Counted from the stretch's first letter, positions 34,801 through 42,480 are shown. The stretch: DNA of 64,000 bases from Plantibacter sp. ME-Dv--P-122b (GCF_030209375.1 NZ_JARVSC010000001.1:186001-250000); one strand, 5' to 3'. Translations and numbers: made by a program. The notes: generated by a model not told the origin, from the sequence alone.

Positions 34801-35485
34801 CGACGCTTTCGCCGCCGAGGGCGGCTGGTCGCTCCAGGCGGACGCCGTCGCCGACCCCGATCTCCCGCTCGCCCCCATCCCGGGCCTCGTCGCCGCCGAT
34901 GGCACCGATGTCGACGGCAGGGACCCCGACGGCGACACCGGCGGGTCACGACGAAACGGGGCCCACGTGGCCGGAGAGGACGGCGGCGCTCCGCACACCG
35001 CCCCGGTGGCCGAGACCGACGCCGCTTCGAACACCGCACCCACGCCCCTGACGCCCGCCTCGGTGTCCGTCTTCGGCGCACACGCCGCCGCCGTCCCCTC
35101 GCAGGGACCGGTCGCGGACGTGCCGCAGACGGCCCCGGCCGCGCTCCCCGGCGAGACGGTCGCGTTCCCGGAACTCGACGGCGCGAGCGCGCTCACGACC
35201 CCGGCCGCGGCTGCGGGCATCGTCGGAGCCACCTTGCCCCCACAGGCCACGCAGTCCGCTCCCGAGCGCGACCTCCCCGAATACCGCGGAGAGCACGCGG
35301 ATCAGGGCATCCCGAAAGCGCTGATCTGGGCGGTCGTCGGCCTGGGTGCCGCGGTCCTGCTCCTGCTCGCGTTCTACTTCGGGACGCTCGTCGGTGCCGC
35401 GAACGCGGCCGGTGCGGCTGCAGACGCCACGATGCCGAGCGTGTCCGCAGGGTGGTCGACGGCCGGAGCTCCGGACACCGTCTGA
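31820..35485 (+). CDS. Very large disordered, acidic Pro/Ala-rich protein with one C-terminal membrane helix
   Basis: A 1221-residue protein of low complexity, dominated by Ala, Pro, Asp, Glu, Thr and Ser. It has no recognised domain over the first 1150 residues. Short hydrophobic or aromatic islands recur: DWLLSQLDADD, ETELLAWWQSQVP, DEPWSLGSDD, DGSWSLSETFGDD, DPLAWLTEPFGATF, AEGGWSLQADAVAD. One membrane helix near residues 1168-1190 (ALIWAVVGLGAAVLLLLAFY) is followed by about 30 residues, so most of the chain lies on one side of the membrane, probably the cytoplasm. Coupling to pyrE and the acidic composition support this strand; opposite-strand frames are Ser/Gly-rich shadows. Role unknown. 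Confidence 0.75.
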   Translation: MSGDGTGRGGAGLPDEPADGTDWLLSQLDADDTEAIETQPDADAGDEQPSAAVAPVPADDDDRTRVLPVIGDAAASPVPEPVPAEPQWSAPAVPDAPAAPMPATPTAAESTAAESTPTAVESLPAPVEQTPAAAEPTPATAPGEFASETELLAWWQSQVPNTADDTTPAPAPSTPDVPSAEPAAPATPAASADPVPEEAPVRSEGLRHPNALELPVVPPTPAPASPVPPARNELTVDTDSVLQHAPAGTFRPAPTNPVVLPPVDDEPWSLGSDDADVAPAAPEDVSTAVLPTARALAADDPAAWAEVEAEETGATTATSTPVGGTPAAPLPPTAPPVAPTPTSADHEVPSASPTPDTEVQDDDLPDGSWSLSETFGDDVLGGETVVVRDTTIDASAPADTGLDEAPDEGVAADDAWTAESAAAEASAPRTDPLAWLTEPFGATFGAAPAAPEEQTAEEPLAEPVDESPQQLDSADESVIATVTDEATPPSLSEPVQPTADSEPEPEPASDGIVASEPITPAAPFRWDTVAAASPVSAAEPTSPADVPWPETVPDVDAEPLDETRPFDSLGGPGFSALAGAAAAAAAVHPAPTPVPVADAEPGRDDAPVDDDATDTADVPPAFGPPTPKAERSITELISLDGVQPEPTVSPFGTAPFVWDLAPNDALDPLVHAAPTTQPIPVPPVEWEGAESSAVSAESPSELALEGEVPDAAFIAGDVQPFAPGLAAVTLGRPLVDGPGDEFASWTDDATETDSSATDDAPIVPAANDTVDLFPTLSLGGFDAAVAAGGLAAAGAATAAGAASGLGSGEDTADTDDTETSADLDGGAAPATAPTPVTETPAPESPAFAVDPEELDDEFDEEIVEFDAVPLAAAGVTSLPSFVPDGAVADGATDPSADAAASDGPLAPGSIDPEPVGEPEPVSEELRLESLFDLGPETDAVEVASTDDAATDGASAATPPADTEQADDTAADAAAEPSDQPDAAAAGAGSARSLADAFAAEGGWSLQADAVADPDLPLAPIPGLVAADGTDVDGRDPDGDTGGSRRNGAHVAGEDGGAPHTAPVAETDAASNTAPTPLTPASVSVFGAHAAAVPSQGPVADVPQTAPAALPGETVAFPELDGASALTTPAAAAGIVGATLPPQATQSAPERDLPEYRGEHADQGIPKALIWAVVGLGAAVLLLLAFYFGTLVGAANAAGAAADATMPSVSAGWSTAGAPDTV

Positions 35486-35509
35486 CGACGCACCTGACGC
35501 CGTCGCGGG

Positions 35510-36550
35510 TCAGGCGACGTCGATGACGGTCACGCCCGTCGAGCGGTCGCCGGACGCCAGGGCGACGAGTGCTGCCGGTGCCTCGTCGAGGCCGATGCGG
35601 TGTTCGATGAGGTCCTGCGGGCGCAGCGCACCGCTCGCGACGAGGTCGAGCAGCTCCGCGTAATCGGACGCCGGCATGCCGTGGCTGCCGTGGAGCGACA
35701 GCTCCTGCGAGATGATGCGCGGCAGCGGCAGGGTCGGCTCGCCCGAGAACAGCCCGATCTGCACCTGACGGCCCATGGGCGCCAGCGCCAGAAGGCTGAG
35801 GCGCATCGTGGACTCCCGCCCGAGGGCTTCGACCGACACCTGCACGCCCGCCGGTGCGGCGTCGACGATGCGCGCGAGGACGGCTGCCTCATCCAGCCCG
35901 CTCGAGTCGATCGTGTGCGTGACGCCGATCGACGCCGCACGCGCCAGGGCCGAGGCGTCGATGTCGACGGCGATGACCTCGGCACCGAGCGCGACGCCGA
36001 TCATGGCCGCGCTCAGCCCCACGCCGCCGCAGCCGACGACGAGCAGGCGCTCACCGCTGCGGAGTCCGGCGCGGTGGACGAGCCCACGGAAGGCCGTCGC
36101 GAACCGGCAGCCGAGCAGGGCGGCCGCGCCGGCGTCGAGGGACTCGGGCACCGGGATGAGGTTGACGTCGGCGTCGTGCAGGGCGACGAGCTCCGCGTAG
36201 GAGCCCCAGTGGGTGAAGCCCGGCTGCGTCTGGTTCGGGCAGACCTGCCCGTTCCCGGCGAGGCACTGGGCACAGCGTCCGCACGCGCACACGAAGGGCA
36301 CCGTCACCCGGTCGCCCACACGGAACCGCTCCACGGCGGGGCCGACGGCGTGGATGCGTCCGACGAGTTCGTGGCCGGGCACGTGGGGGAGGGCGATGCC
36401 GTCGTCGTGCCCGAGCCACCCGTGCGCATCGCTCCGGCAGAGACCAGTGGTCTCCACACGCACCACGACTCCGGCGTCGGACGGCACCGGATCCGGCACG
36501 TCGCGGACCTCGGGCTCGGCGGTGAACTGGTCGTAGACGACGGCGCGCAT
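35510..36550 (-). CDS. Zinc-dependent alcohol dehydrogenase, MDR family
   Basis: Oxidoreductase of 346 residues. Catalytic zinc ligands are Cys38 in TTGLCRSDAHGW and His-Glu in VPGHELVGRI; the structural zinc site has four Cys in CACGRCAQCLAGNGQVC; the NAD site is VVGCGGVGLSAAMIGVALGA with an acidic residue in AVDIDASALARA, favouring NAD. It should oxidise alcohols or polyols. ATG at 36550. It follows the HAD phosphatase gene on the same strand with a 61-bp gap, so joint transcription is possible. Substrate unknown. Confidence 0.92.
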   Translation of the reverse strand: MRAVVYDQFTAEPEVRDVPDPVPSDAGVVVRVETTGLCRSDAHGWLGHDDGIALPHVPGHELVGRIHAVGPAVERFRVGDRVTVPFVCACGRCAQCLAGNGQVCPNQTQPGFTHWGSYAELVALHDADVNLIPVPESLDAGAAALLGCRFATAFRGLVHRAGLRSGERLLVVGCGGVGLSAAMIGVALGAEVIAVDIDASALARAASIGVTHTIDSSGLDEAAVLARIVDAAPAGVQVSVEALGRESTMRLSLLALAPMGRQVQIGLFSGEPTLPLPRIISQELSLHGSHGMPASDYAELLDLVASGALRPQDLIEHRIGLDEAPAALVALASGDRSTGVTVIDVA

Positions 36551-36611
36551 GGAAGTCCTCGGTGCGTGGCTGGGTGGGGGTGGATCGGGTGTGCTGGTGG
36601 TGGCGGGGGGC

Positions 36612-37409
36612 CTAGATCTCGACCTCGACGGGCTCCGTCTTCACGAGGTCGATCACGCCGCTCAGGATCTCGTTCGGACGGAACGGGTAGCGGTTGATCT
36701 CGGCCTCGTCGCTGATGCCCGTGAGCACGAGGATCGTGTGGAGACCCGCCTCGATGCCCGCGACGATGTCGGTGTCCATGCGGTCGCCGATCATGCCGGT
36801 GTTCTCCGAGTGCGCGCCGATCTTGTTGAGCGCCGACCGGAACATCATCGGGTTCGGCTTGCCGACGACGTAGGACTCCATGCCGGTCGCCTTCGTGATG
36901 AGGGCGGCGATGGCACCGGTGGCCGGGAGCGGGCCGTCCTTGCTCGGTCCGGTCGCGTCCGGGTTGGTCACGATGAAGCGGGCGCCGCCGGCGATGAGTC
37001 GGATCGCCTTGGTGATGGCCTCGAACGAGTAGTTGCGGGTCTCGCCGACGACCACGTAGTCGGGGTTCGTCTCCGTCATGGTGAAGCCGGCCTCGTGGAT
37101 GGCCGTGGTGATGCCGGCCTCCCCGATGACGAACGCCGAGCCGCCCGGCTCCTGCTCGGCCAGGAAGGCGGCCGTCGCGAGTGCGGAGGTCCAGATGAAC
37201 TCCTCGGGTACGTCCAGGCCGGAGGCACGCAGTCGGGCGCTCAGGTCGCGCGGGGTGAAGATCGAGTTGTTGGTGAGCACCAGGAAGGGCGTCCGCTGGT
37301 CCTGCCACTGCTGCAGGAGCGCGGCGGCACCCGGGAGGGCGTGGTTCTCATGGACGAGCACGCCGTCCATGTCGGTGAGCCAGCATTCGACCTCGTCGCG
37401 TCGTGACAT
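36612..37409 (-). CDS. HAD-IIA family phosphatase, NagD-like
   Basis: Phosphatase of 265 residues. Motif I is WLTDMDGVLVHEN with the nucleophile Asp, motif II FLVLTNNSIFTPRDL, the substrate Lys is in SYVVGKPNPMMF, and motif IV MIGDRMDTDIVAGIEAGL. The cap between motifs II and III is the C2 type of NagD and p-nitrophenyl phosphatases, which act on sugar phosphates or nucleotides. ATG at 37409 follows TGGAGGAA; a longer frame to 37496 lacks support. Divergent from the TrmH-like methyltransferase. Confidence 0.92.
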   Translation of the reverse strand: MSRRDEVECWLTDMDGVLVHENHALPGAAALLQQWQDQRTPFLVLTNNSIFTPRDLSARLRASGLDVPEEFIWTSALATAAFLAEQEPGGSAFVIGEAGITTAIHEAGFTMTETNPDYVVVGETRNYSFEAITKAIRLIAGGARFIVTNPDATGPSKDGPLPATGAIAALITKATGMESYVVGKPNPMMFRSALNKIGAHSENTGMIGDRMDTDIVAGIEAGLHTILVLTGISDEAEINRYPFRPNEILSGVIDLVKTEPVEVEI

Positions 37410-37504
37410 GCGTTCCTCCAGGTGCTCCGTGCGGGCTGCGCGAGCGCTGCGCCGCGGGGGTGGCGCGGCGTCGGGCCCGGACCTCCAGTGTGGCACGGCG
37501 CGGG

Positions 37505-37510
37505 TAGGGT
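37505..37510 (+). promoter_or_regulatory. -10 hexamer of the TrmH-like gene
   Basis: TAGGGT, 6 bp before GTG 37517. Confidence 0.65.
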
Positions 37511-37516
37511 TGGCTG

Positions 37517-38185
37517 GTGCCAGAGACCCCGCTCCACCCGGACGACCCGGTCGCCGGTCCCGATCAGGCCGAGAGCCCGATGGCCGGCGTCGGTCCGTGG
37601 CAAGGGGAGTGGCCGGACGACCCCTGGTACGACCCCGCGCTGCTGCGCGACGGCGACACCCGCAACGTCGTCGACCGCTACCGGTACTGGTCGATGGAGG
37701 CCATCGTCGCCGACATCGACGACCACCGCCATCCGTTCCACGTCGCCATCGAGAACTGGCAGCACGACATGAACATCGGGTCGATCGTGCGCACCGCCAA
37801 CGCGTTCGCCGCGGACACCGTCCACATCGTCGGACGCCGTCGATGGAACAAGCGCGGAGCCATGGTGACCGACCGCTACCAGCACGTCGAGCACCATGCG
37901 GACGTCGCGGCGCTCGTCGCCTGGGCGTCGGCGACCGAGCTGCCCATCATCGCGATCGACAACGTGCCGGGCTCGGTCCCGATCGAGACGTTCCGGCTGC
38001 CCGAGCGGTGCCTCCTCCTCTTCGGACAGGAGGGGCCGGGGCTCTCGCCGGAGGCGCTCGCCGCAGCCGATGCGGTGCTCGAGATCACCCAGTTCGGGTC
38101 GACGAGATCGATCAACGCCTCCGCGGCGGCAGCCGTCGCGATGCACGCCTGGGTGATGCAGCACGTCTCCTTCGACGCCTCCTGA
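37517..38185 (+). CDS. TrmH/SpoU-family RNA methyltransferase
   Basis: SAM-dependent 2'-O-methyltransferase of 222 residues with the SPOUT knot. Motif 1 is NIGSIVRTANAFAADTVHIV, motif 2 LLLFGQEGPGLSPEALA, motif 3 TRSINASAAAAVAMHAWVM. It probably modifies tRNA or rRNA ribose. Its N-terminus has about 55 extra residues with WPDDPWYDPALLRDGDTRNV. The GTG at 37517 is 6 bp after TAGGGT (37505-37510), a leaderless promoter. Divergent from the HAD phosphatase gene. Confidence 0.92.
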   Translation: MPETPLHPDDPVAGPDQAESPMAGVGPWQGEWPDDPWYDPALLRDGDTRNVVDRYRYWSMEAIVADIDDHRHPFHVAIENWQHDMNIGSIVRTANAFAADTVHIVGRRRWNKRGAMVTDRYQHVEHHADVAALVAWASATELPIIAIDNVPGSVPIETFRLPERCLLLFGQEGPGLSPEALAAADAVLEITQFGSTRSINASAAAAVAMHAWVMQHVSFDAS

Positions 38186-38302
38186 TCGGGGTTGGCCCCC
38201 GTCCGCGGGTGGTTTCCAACGGCAGCGCTGCGCCTACCTCAGGAACACCTCAAGATTCCCTCAATTGACCCCGCGGTCCCCCAAAGTGCCGACACCGCCC
38301 GG

Positions 38303-38433
38303 CATACTGTCTAGCGGAGCAACACTCCACCGCTGAACCCGAATCCCTCCGGCACCCGAAGCCACCGAGGGCCACCGCACGGACCCGAATCCGTGCGGTG
38401 CGAATCGGCGGTCACCCGAAGGATGAATCGAAG
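38303..38433 (+). promoter_or_regulatory. Promoter and structured 5' leader of the small membrane protein gene
   Basis: TACTGT at about 38303-38308 is a good -10. The leader before the ATG at 38434 holds four ACCCGAA motifs (38337, 38354, 38383, 38414) and a perfect 11-bp hairpin, arms 38373-38383 and 38390-38400, whose 6-nt loop is CCCGAA. No U-run follows the hairpin, so it is not an ordinary terminator. It resembles a regulatory leader or a protein-binding site; no riboswitch class was recognised. Confidence 0.55.
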
Positions 38434-38754
38434 ATGACGCACCGTTCTGCCCTGGGAGCCTCGCCCGAACGAGGAACCCACCCGTCCAAGGTCCGTGGCA
38501 TCGCCGCGCTCGCCGTCCCCGCAGCCCTCGCGGTCGCCCTCATCGTCGGCGTCGCCGCGCCGGCTCAGGCCGACGCCCGGGTCGACGAGGCGTCGAGCTC
38601 GATCAGTGCGACGCAGACCGGCTCGAGCGAGCTCATCGCTCCGGCCGGCGCGTTGTTCGCCTCGCTCCTCATCTGGGGGGCCGGAGCCGCGTTCGCGACT
38701 CGTCGTCGGATGCTCGCCGAACAGCGCGAGGAGGCGTCGCTGCTCTCCAGCTGA
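38434..38754 (+). CDS. Small secreted or two-helix membrane protein
   Basis: A 106-residue protein. A basic N-terminus (THRSALGASPERGTHPSKVR) leads to a hydrophobic stretch ending APAQADA, which looks like a signal peptide; then a Ser-rich acidic linker (VDEASSSISATQTGSS) and a second helix LIAPAGALFASLLIWGAGAA, followed by RRRMLAEQREE. The product may be anchored with a short outer loop and a charged cytoplasmic tail. There is no LPXTG. It has a strong-looking promoter, a long structured leader and a perfect terminator, so it is probably well expressed. Not recognised; function unknown. Confidence 0.7.
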   Translation: MTHRSALGASPERGTHPSKVRGIAALAVPAALAVALIVGVAAPAQADARVDEASSSISATQTGSSELIAPAGALFASLLIWGAGAAFATRRRMLAEQREEASLLSS

Positions 38755-38844
38755 TCAGCGCGCTGTACCCGCAGCTGGTCGCCGTGGCCCGAACCACGTC
38801 GCTCAGCTGCTCCAGACGGAACGCGCCAGTTCCGTCGCACCGGT

Positions 38845-38876
38845 GGCCGCCGGGAGTCCCCCCACTCCCGGCGGCC
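38845..38876 (+). terminator. Terminator of the small membrane protein gene
   Basis: Perfect 13-bp arms at 38845-38857 and 38864-38876 with a CCCCCC loop, 91 bp after the stop, followed by TCCGGTGTTT. Confidence 0.8.
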
Positions 38877-39122
38877 TCCGGTGTTTCCGGGGTGCGGCGG
38901 TCGGCCTCCACTGCCGGCGCCCACGCCCCCTTCGGACGGTTCGACGCGGTTTCGGAGAATCTGCCGTGTTCCGCGTCATGATCGCGCCTCCGGTCGATCA
39001 CTCAAGGGAGTGCAACGCTGTCGGGCGGACCCGAACCCGGATCGACGCGGCGCTCAGACGCCGACGTCGAACGATGCCCGACCCGAATGGGCGTCGCACG
39101 CAGCAGGCGGACCACACGCGCC

Positions 39123-39153
39123 GGAGCGTCGTCCGACCCGAGGACGACGCTCC
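39123..39153 (-). terminator. Terminator hairpin of the YhgE/Pip operon
   Basis: Perfect 12-bp arms GGAGCGTCGTCC (39123-39134) and GGACGACGCTCC (39142-39153) with a 7-nt loop GACCCGA, 30 bp past the stop of the minus-strand operon. No U-run. Confidence 0.65.
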
Positions 39154-39183
39154 TGCGCGGGCGCCTGCGCGCTCGACCGGTGC

Positions 39184-41061
39184 CTAGCCGATGAGGCTCG
39201 GCCGGAGGTCGCGGAGCGTCCGTGCGTGCGTCATCCGCGTCACGCCGATCGCCGAGAGGCTCAGCGCGATCGCCAGCCAGGCGAGCAGGACCCCGGCGTC
39301 CTGCAGTGCGGCGTCCATCCGTCCGCCGTACATCAACTGGCGCATGCCGTCGACGGCGTAGGACATCGGGAGCACGTGATGCAGGGCCGCGAGCGGCGCC
39401 GGGAGTGTCTGCCACGGGAACGTCCCGCCGGCGGTGACGAGCTGGGCGACCATGAGCACGAGGCCGAGGAACTGCCCAACGCTGCCGAACCACACGTTGA
39501 GCGTCAGGATGATCGCCGCGAAGGTGAGGGAAGCGAGCGCCATCATCCCGTAGGTCGCGAGCGGGTTGTGGACCTCGAAGTGCAGGGCGCCGGCGAGGAT
39601 CCCGAACAGCGCGACCATCTGGATCGTCCCGAGGAGGCCCGGCGTGAGCCAACCGGCGACGGTCACCTTGATGGGGCTGTGGAGCGCGGTGATGGCGCGC
39701 CGCGAGACCGGCTTGACGATGAGGAAGAGCGCGTAGATGCCGATCCAGGCGGCGAGGCTGACGAAGAACGGGGCGAGTCCTGCGCCGTAGGTGCCCGCGC
39801 TCGTCACGGAGGAGTTGGTCAGCTTGACCGGATCGGCGATCGTCTTGGCCTGGAGTTCGCGGGAGTCCGCCGTGGTCGCGGGGATGGCGTCCGCGCCGGA
39901 CTGCAGACCGTCGCGGAGGGTGACGATGCCGTCACGGAGGGTGCCGAGGCCCGTCTGCAGGCTCGTGAGTCCGGTCTGCAGCGATGCGGCACCGTCGGCG
40001 GCCTGCTGCGTCCCCGAGGCGAGCGCGGGCATGGCGTCACTCAGCGTCCGGGCACCTCCCGCGACCTGCTGGGCGCCGCTGTTCAACTGGTCGACCTGCG
40101 ACACGACGGTCTGGACGCGTTCGTTCGCCGTCGTCGCGTCGGCGGCCACCGGATCGAGCAGCGCCAGCACCTGGGCGATCTGCTCGGGGGTGAAGCCGTT
40201 CGCCGCGAGGGTCTGCGAGATCTGCGCGCGGGCCGTGGGGATCGAGTCGACGAGCCGCTGGGCGGCTGCTCCGACCTCGTCGCCCTTGCCGGCGAGGGTC
40301 GACGTCCCGGACGCCACCTGCTCGGCACCCGAGGCCAGCTGGTCGGTCTGGGCGGGCAGGCTGGCCGTCCCCGAGGCGATCTGCGCGGTGCCGGACGCGA
40401 GGGTCGCCGCGCCGGCCTGGGCGGTCCCGGCGCCGTCGAAGGCCTGCTGTGCGCCGTCGGCCAACTGCGTCGCGCCCGAGGTTGCGTCGACGAGCTTCGT
40501 CTTGATCGTGTCGAGCGCGATGAGGAACCGGCCGGCTGCCTGGCGGTTCACCGTCTGCACGATGGTCGCCTTGATCTGCTTGACGGCCTGCTCGCCGATC
40601 GTCGTCGCCAGGTAGCTGTTGGCGTCGTTCGTCGTGAGCTGGACCGTCGCCTGCTGCGGGGCGTCGCCCGACGCGGAGGTGAGGGAGGTCGAGAAGTCGG
40701 CGGGGATCGTGACGCTGAAGTCGAAGGTCCCGTCGTTCACGCCCCGTGCGGCGTCGGCCGCGCTGACCTCGTGCCAGGCGAACGAGCCGTCCTCGATGAG
40801 CTGGTCGGCGATGTCGTCGCCGTAGTTCTCCGTCCCGCCGGTCGCGTCGCCGGTCGTGTCGTCGGTCGCCGGCGCACCGGTGTCCTCGACGACGAGCGCC
40901 ACGGGCACCTGGTCGAGCTTGGCGTACGGGTCCTGGTTCGCCCAGAGGTACAGGCCACCGTAGAGCAGCGGGACGCACATGAGGGCGACGAGGGCGAGCC
41001 GGGACATGGGCGTGGCCCACAGACGGGACAGTTCGGCGCGGATCATCGCGAAGATCTTCAC
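39184..41061 (-). CDS. YhgE/Pip-family membrane protein
   Basis: A 625-residue protein with the Pip/YhgE layout: one N-terminal helix (RLALVALMCVPLLYGGLYLW), a large outer domain with many Ala/Gln/Thr-rich coiled repeats such as GAQQVAGGARTLSDAM and GTQQAADGAASLQTGL, and six hydrophobic segments in the last 200 residues. This group resembles ABC-2 permeases and includes phage-infection and type VII secretion-related proteins of Gram-positives. Start GTG at 41061 with AAGGA upstream. Third gene after the TetR repressor and a degenerate ATPase, suggesting an exporter-like unit under TetR control. Confidence 0.9.
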   Translation of the reverse strand: MKIFAMIRAELSRLWATPMSRLALVALMCVPLLYGGLYLWANQDPYAKLDQVPVALVVEDTGAPATDDTTGDATGGTENYGDDIADQLIEDGSFAWHEVSAADAARGVNDGTFDFSVTIPADFSTSLTSASGDAPQQATVQLTTNDANSYLATTIGEQAVKQIKATIVQTVNRQAAGRFLIALDTIKTKLVDATSGATQLADGAQQAFDGAGTAQAGAATLASGTAQIASGTASLPAQTDQLASGAEQVASGTSTLAGKGDEVGAAAQRLVDSIPTARAQISQTLAANGFTPEQIAQVLALLDPVAADATTANERVQTVVSQVDQLNSGAQQVAGGARTLSDAMPALASGTQQAADGAASLQTGLTSLQTGLGTLRDGIVTLRDGLQSGADAIPATTADSRELQAKTIADPVKLTNSSVTSAGTYGAGLAPFFVSLAAWIGIYALFLIVKPVSRRAITALHSPIKVTVAGWLTPGLLGTIQMVALFGILAGALHFEVHNPLATYGMMALASLTFAAIILTLNVWFGSVGQFLGLVLMVAQLVTAGGTFPWQTLPAPLAALHHVLPMSYAVDGMRQLMYGGRMDAALQDAGVLLAWLAIALSLSAIGVTRMTHARTLRDLRPSLIG

Positions 41062-41131
41062 AGGAGGTCCTTCTGGGGACGGGTGGTGCGGGATGAGGGG
41101 AGGGCTGGACGGTCGTGGTGCACGGTGTGCG

Positions 41132-41788
41132 TCACGACCAGTCCTGCTGGAAGAGGGGGACGAGTTCGTCCGTGGCGTTCTCGGACACCGGGGCGTCGGC
41201 GGTGGCGTTGATGGCGGTCGCCGAGGCGTCGCCGGCGATCACGAGGACGCCGTACCCGCGGGCGGCGAGCTTGCGGGCGAGGTTCCACCACTCGAGCGGG
41301 TCGCCGCCGTGGCGGTCGGGGGAGACGAGGACGAGCGCGGTGACGTCCTCCCGGAGGACCGCGAGCTCGGTGAGGAGCCGCACGCGGTCGGTCGGCGCGA
41401 CGGTCGAGATCGGCTGCTTCGCGAGGTGCGCGAGGTCGAGCGACTCGAGGAACCGCGCGACGGCGAAGGGGTGGCTCGCCCGGCCGGCGAACATGAGCTC
41501 CTCGGCGACGACGCCGGAGACCGCGACGCCGCTGGCCGGTTCGGAGACGTCGGGGGCGTCGATCAGGGCGATCACGCGGCGCATCGTCTTGCGGTCGGTC
41601 GCTCCGTCGACGAGGACGGTCCCGGTGTCGGGCTTCATCCGGCCGGAGGCGATGAGGCCGAGGACGGTCGGCCGCTGCTCGGTCTCTGCGCGAGCGAAGG
41701 TCGCCTCGCCCGTCCGGAAGGAGAGGGAGGTCGGCTCGAGGACGATGCCGCCCTTGCCCTTGGAGACGCCGTCGAGTTCAACGCGCAT
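41132..41788 (-). CDS. Degenerate ABC ATPase-like protein lacking catalytic motifs
   Basis: A 218-residue protein that aligns by eye with an ABC nucleotide-binding domain (VELDGVSKGKGGIVLEP at the start, then LIASGRMKPDTGTVLVDG after the Walker A position), yet the motifs are gone. Where GxxGxGKT belongs there is ARAETEQRPT; where LSGGQ belongs there is VAPTDRVRLL; Walker B reads ALVLVSPDRHGGDP without the usual Asp-Glu; no H-loop His follows. ATP hydrolysis is therefore unlikely. ATG at 41788 overlaps the TetR gene by 11 bp and the YhgE gene follows after 70 bp. It may act as a structural partner of the YhgE protein. Confidence 0.75.
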   Translation of the reverse strand: MRVELDGVSKGKGGIVLEPTSLSFRTGEATFARAETEQRPTVLGLIASGRMKPDTGTVLVDGATDRKTMRRVIALIDAPDVSEPASGVAVSGVVAEELMFAGRASHPFAVARFLESLDLAHLAKQPISTVAPTDRVRLLTELAVLREDVTALVLVSPDRHGGDPLEWWNLARKLAARGYGVLVIAGDASATAINATADAPVSENATDELVPLFQQDWS

Positions 41789-42473
41789 GGGAGGACTCCT
41801 CGTTCGTACCGGTGCGGGTGGTGTGGCGGCGGGTGTCTGCGTGTTCGGTGTCGGCGCGGTCGGCGACCGCCGTGGCGTCCTGCCACGACAGACCGACCGC
41901 CCCGAGGGTCGCGAGCATGACGAGGCGGCGGCCGGCGCTCGTCGAGAGGCCGGATCGGGTCGCCTCTTCGAGCACCCCGACGGCCGTGCTCTCGACGAGT
42001 CGGGCGAGCACGCCGGCGTCGATGTCGGGGCGGATGGAACCGTCCGCGACACCGGCCTCGACGGTGCGGAGGAGGAGGGTCCGAACGGGTTCGAGGGCTG
42101 CTGCCGTGACGGTGCGCAGCGGCCCGCGGACGGCGAGCGGCGCCATGATGCGGACGTGGTCCACCTGGGCCCAGAGGACGTCGCCGATGAGCGCGATGGT
42201 GGTGAGCGGGTCGTCGCCGCGGACGGCGGTGATCGACGAGGCGACGCGCTCGGCCCCCGCCACGACGACGGCGTTCACGAGCTCGTCGCGTGTGGCGAAG
42301 TGTCCGTACACCGAACGGCGGGTGAGGCCGGCGGCCGCCGCGATGGTCTCGAGGCTGGCGTCGGGGTCGCTGCGGAGCGCCAAGCGGGCGGCTTCGAGCA
42401 GCGCGACGCGGTTCTCGGCGGCGTCGCGACGAGGGGCGCGCGACCCGCTCGCAGGCGCTTGGGTGGTGGTCAT
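41778..42473 (-). CDS. TetR-family repressor of the YhgE operon
   Basis: A 231-residue regulator with HTH in ALLEAARLALRSDPDASLET and GLTRRSVYGHFATRDELVNA (about 22-65), then the helical ligand domain. First gene of the operon TetR - ATPase-like - YhgE. Its promoter is leaderless: TACGAT (42486-42481) lies 7 bp before the ATG, with -35 TTGCAC 17 bp further up, and the palindrome TTGCACA-N4-TGTGCAA covers this -35 and spacer. Autorepression is therefore nearly certain from layout. The ligand is probably a hydrophobic compound, inferred from the exporter-like partner. Confidence 0.92.
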   Translation of the reverse strand: MTTTQAPASGSRAPRRDAAENRVALLEAARLALRSDPDASLETIAAAAGLTRRSVYGHFATRDELVNAVVVAGAERVASSITAVRGDDPLTTIALIGDVLWAQVDHVRIMAPLAVRGPLRTVTAAALEPVRTLLLRTVEAGVADGSIRPDIDAGVLARLVESTAVGVLEEATRSGLSTSAGRRLVMLATLGAVGLSWQDATAVADRADTEHADTRRHTTRTGTNEESSHAR

Positions 42474-42480
42474 GACAGCG

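Larger units (their letters stand above)
38755..39183. other. Intergenic stretch of 429 bp without a convincing gene
   Basis: Contains a perfect terminator for the small protein gene (38845-38876) and a hairpin near 39123-39153 for the convergent YhgE operon. ACCCGAA occurs again at about 39027 and 39079. Open frames here are shadows without starts or conserved sequence. Confidence 0.6.

Noticed and set aside
31756-35250. Two long opposite-strand frames of about 550 codons (31756-33402 and 33580-35250), rich in Ser and Gly.
   Set aside because: They mirror the acidic plus-strand gene, overlap the 3' end of pyrE, have no ribosome site, and show the composition expected from antisense of GC-rich codons.
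38881-41211. A 776-codon plus-strand frame across the YhgE gene.
   Set aside because: It is antisense to the YhgE/Pip gene and begins inside a terminator region.
41132-41788. The ATPase-like gene as a pseudogene.
   Set aside because: The frame is open over its full length, overlaps its neighbour as working operon genes do here, and has a ribosome site; the motif loss looks old rather than a fresh disruption.
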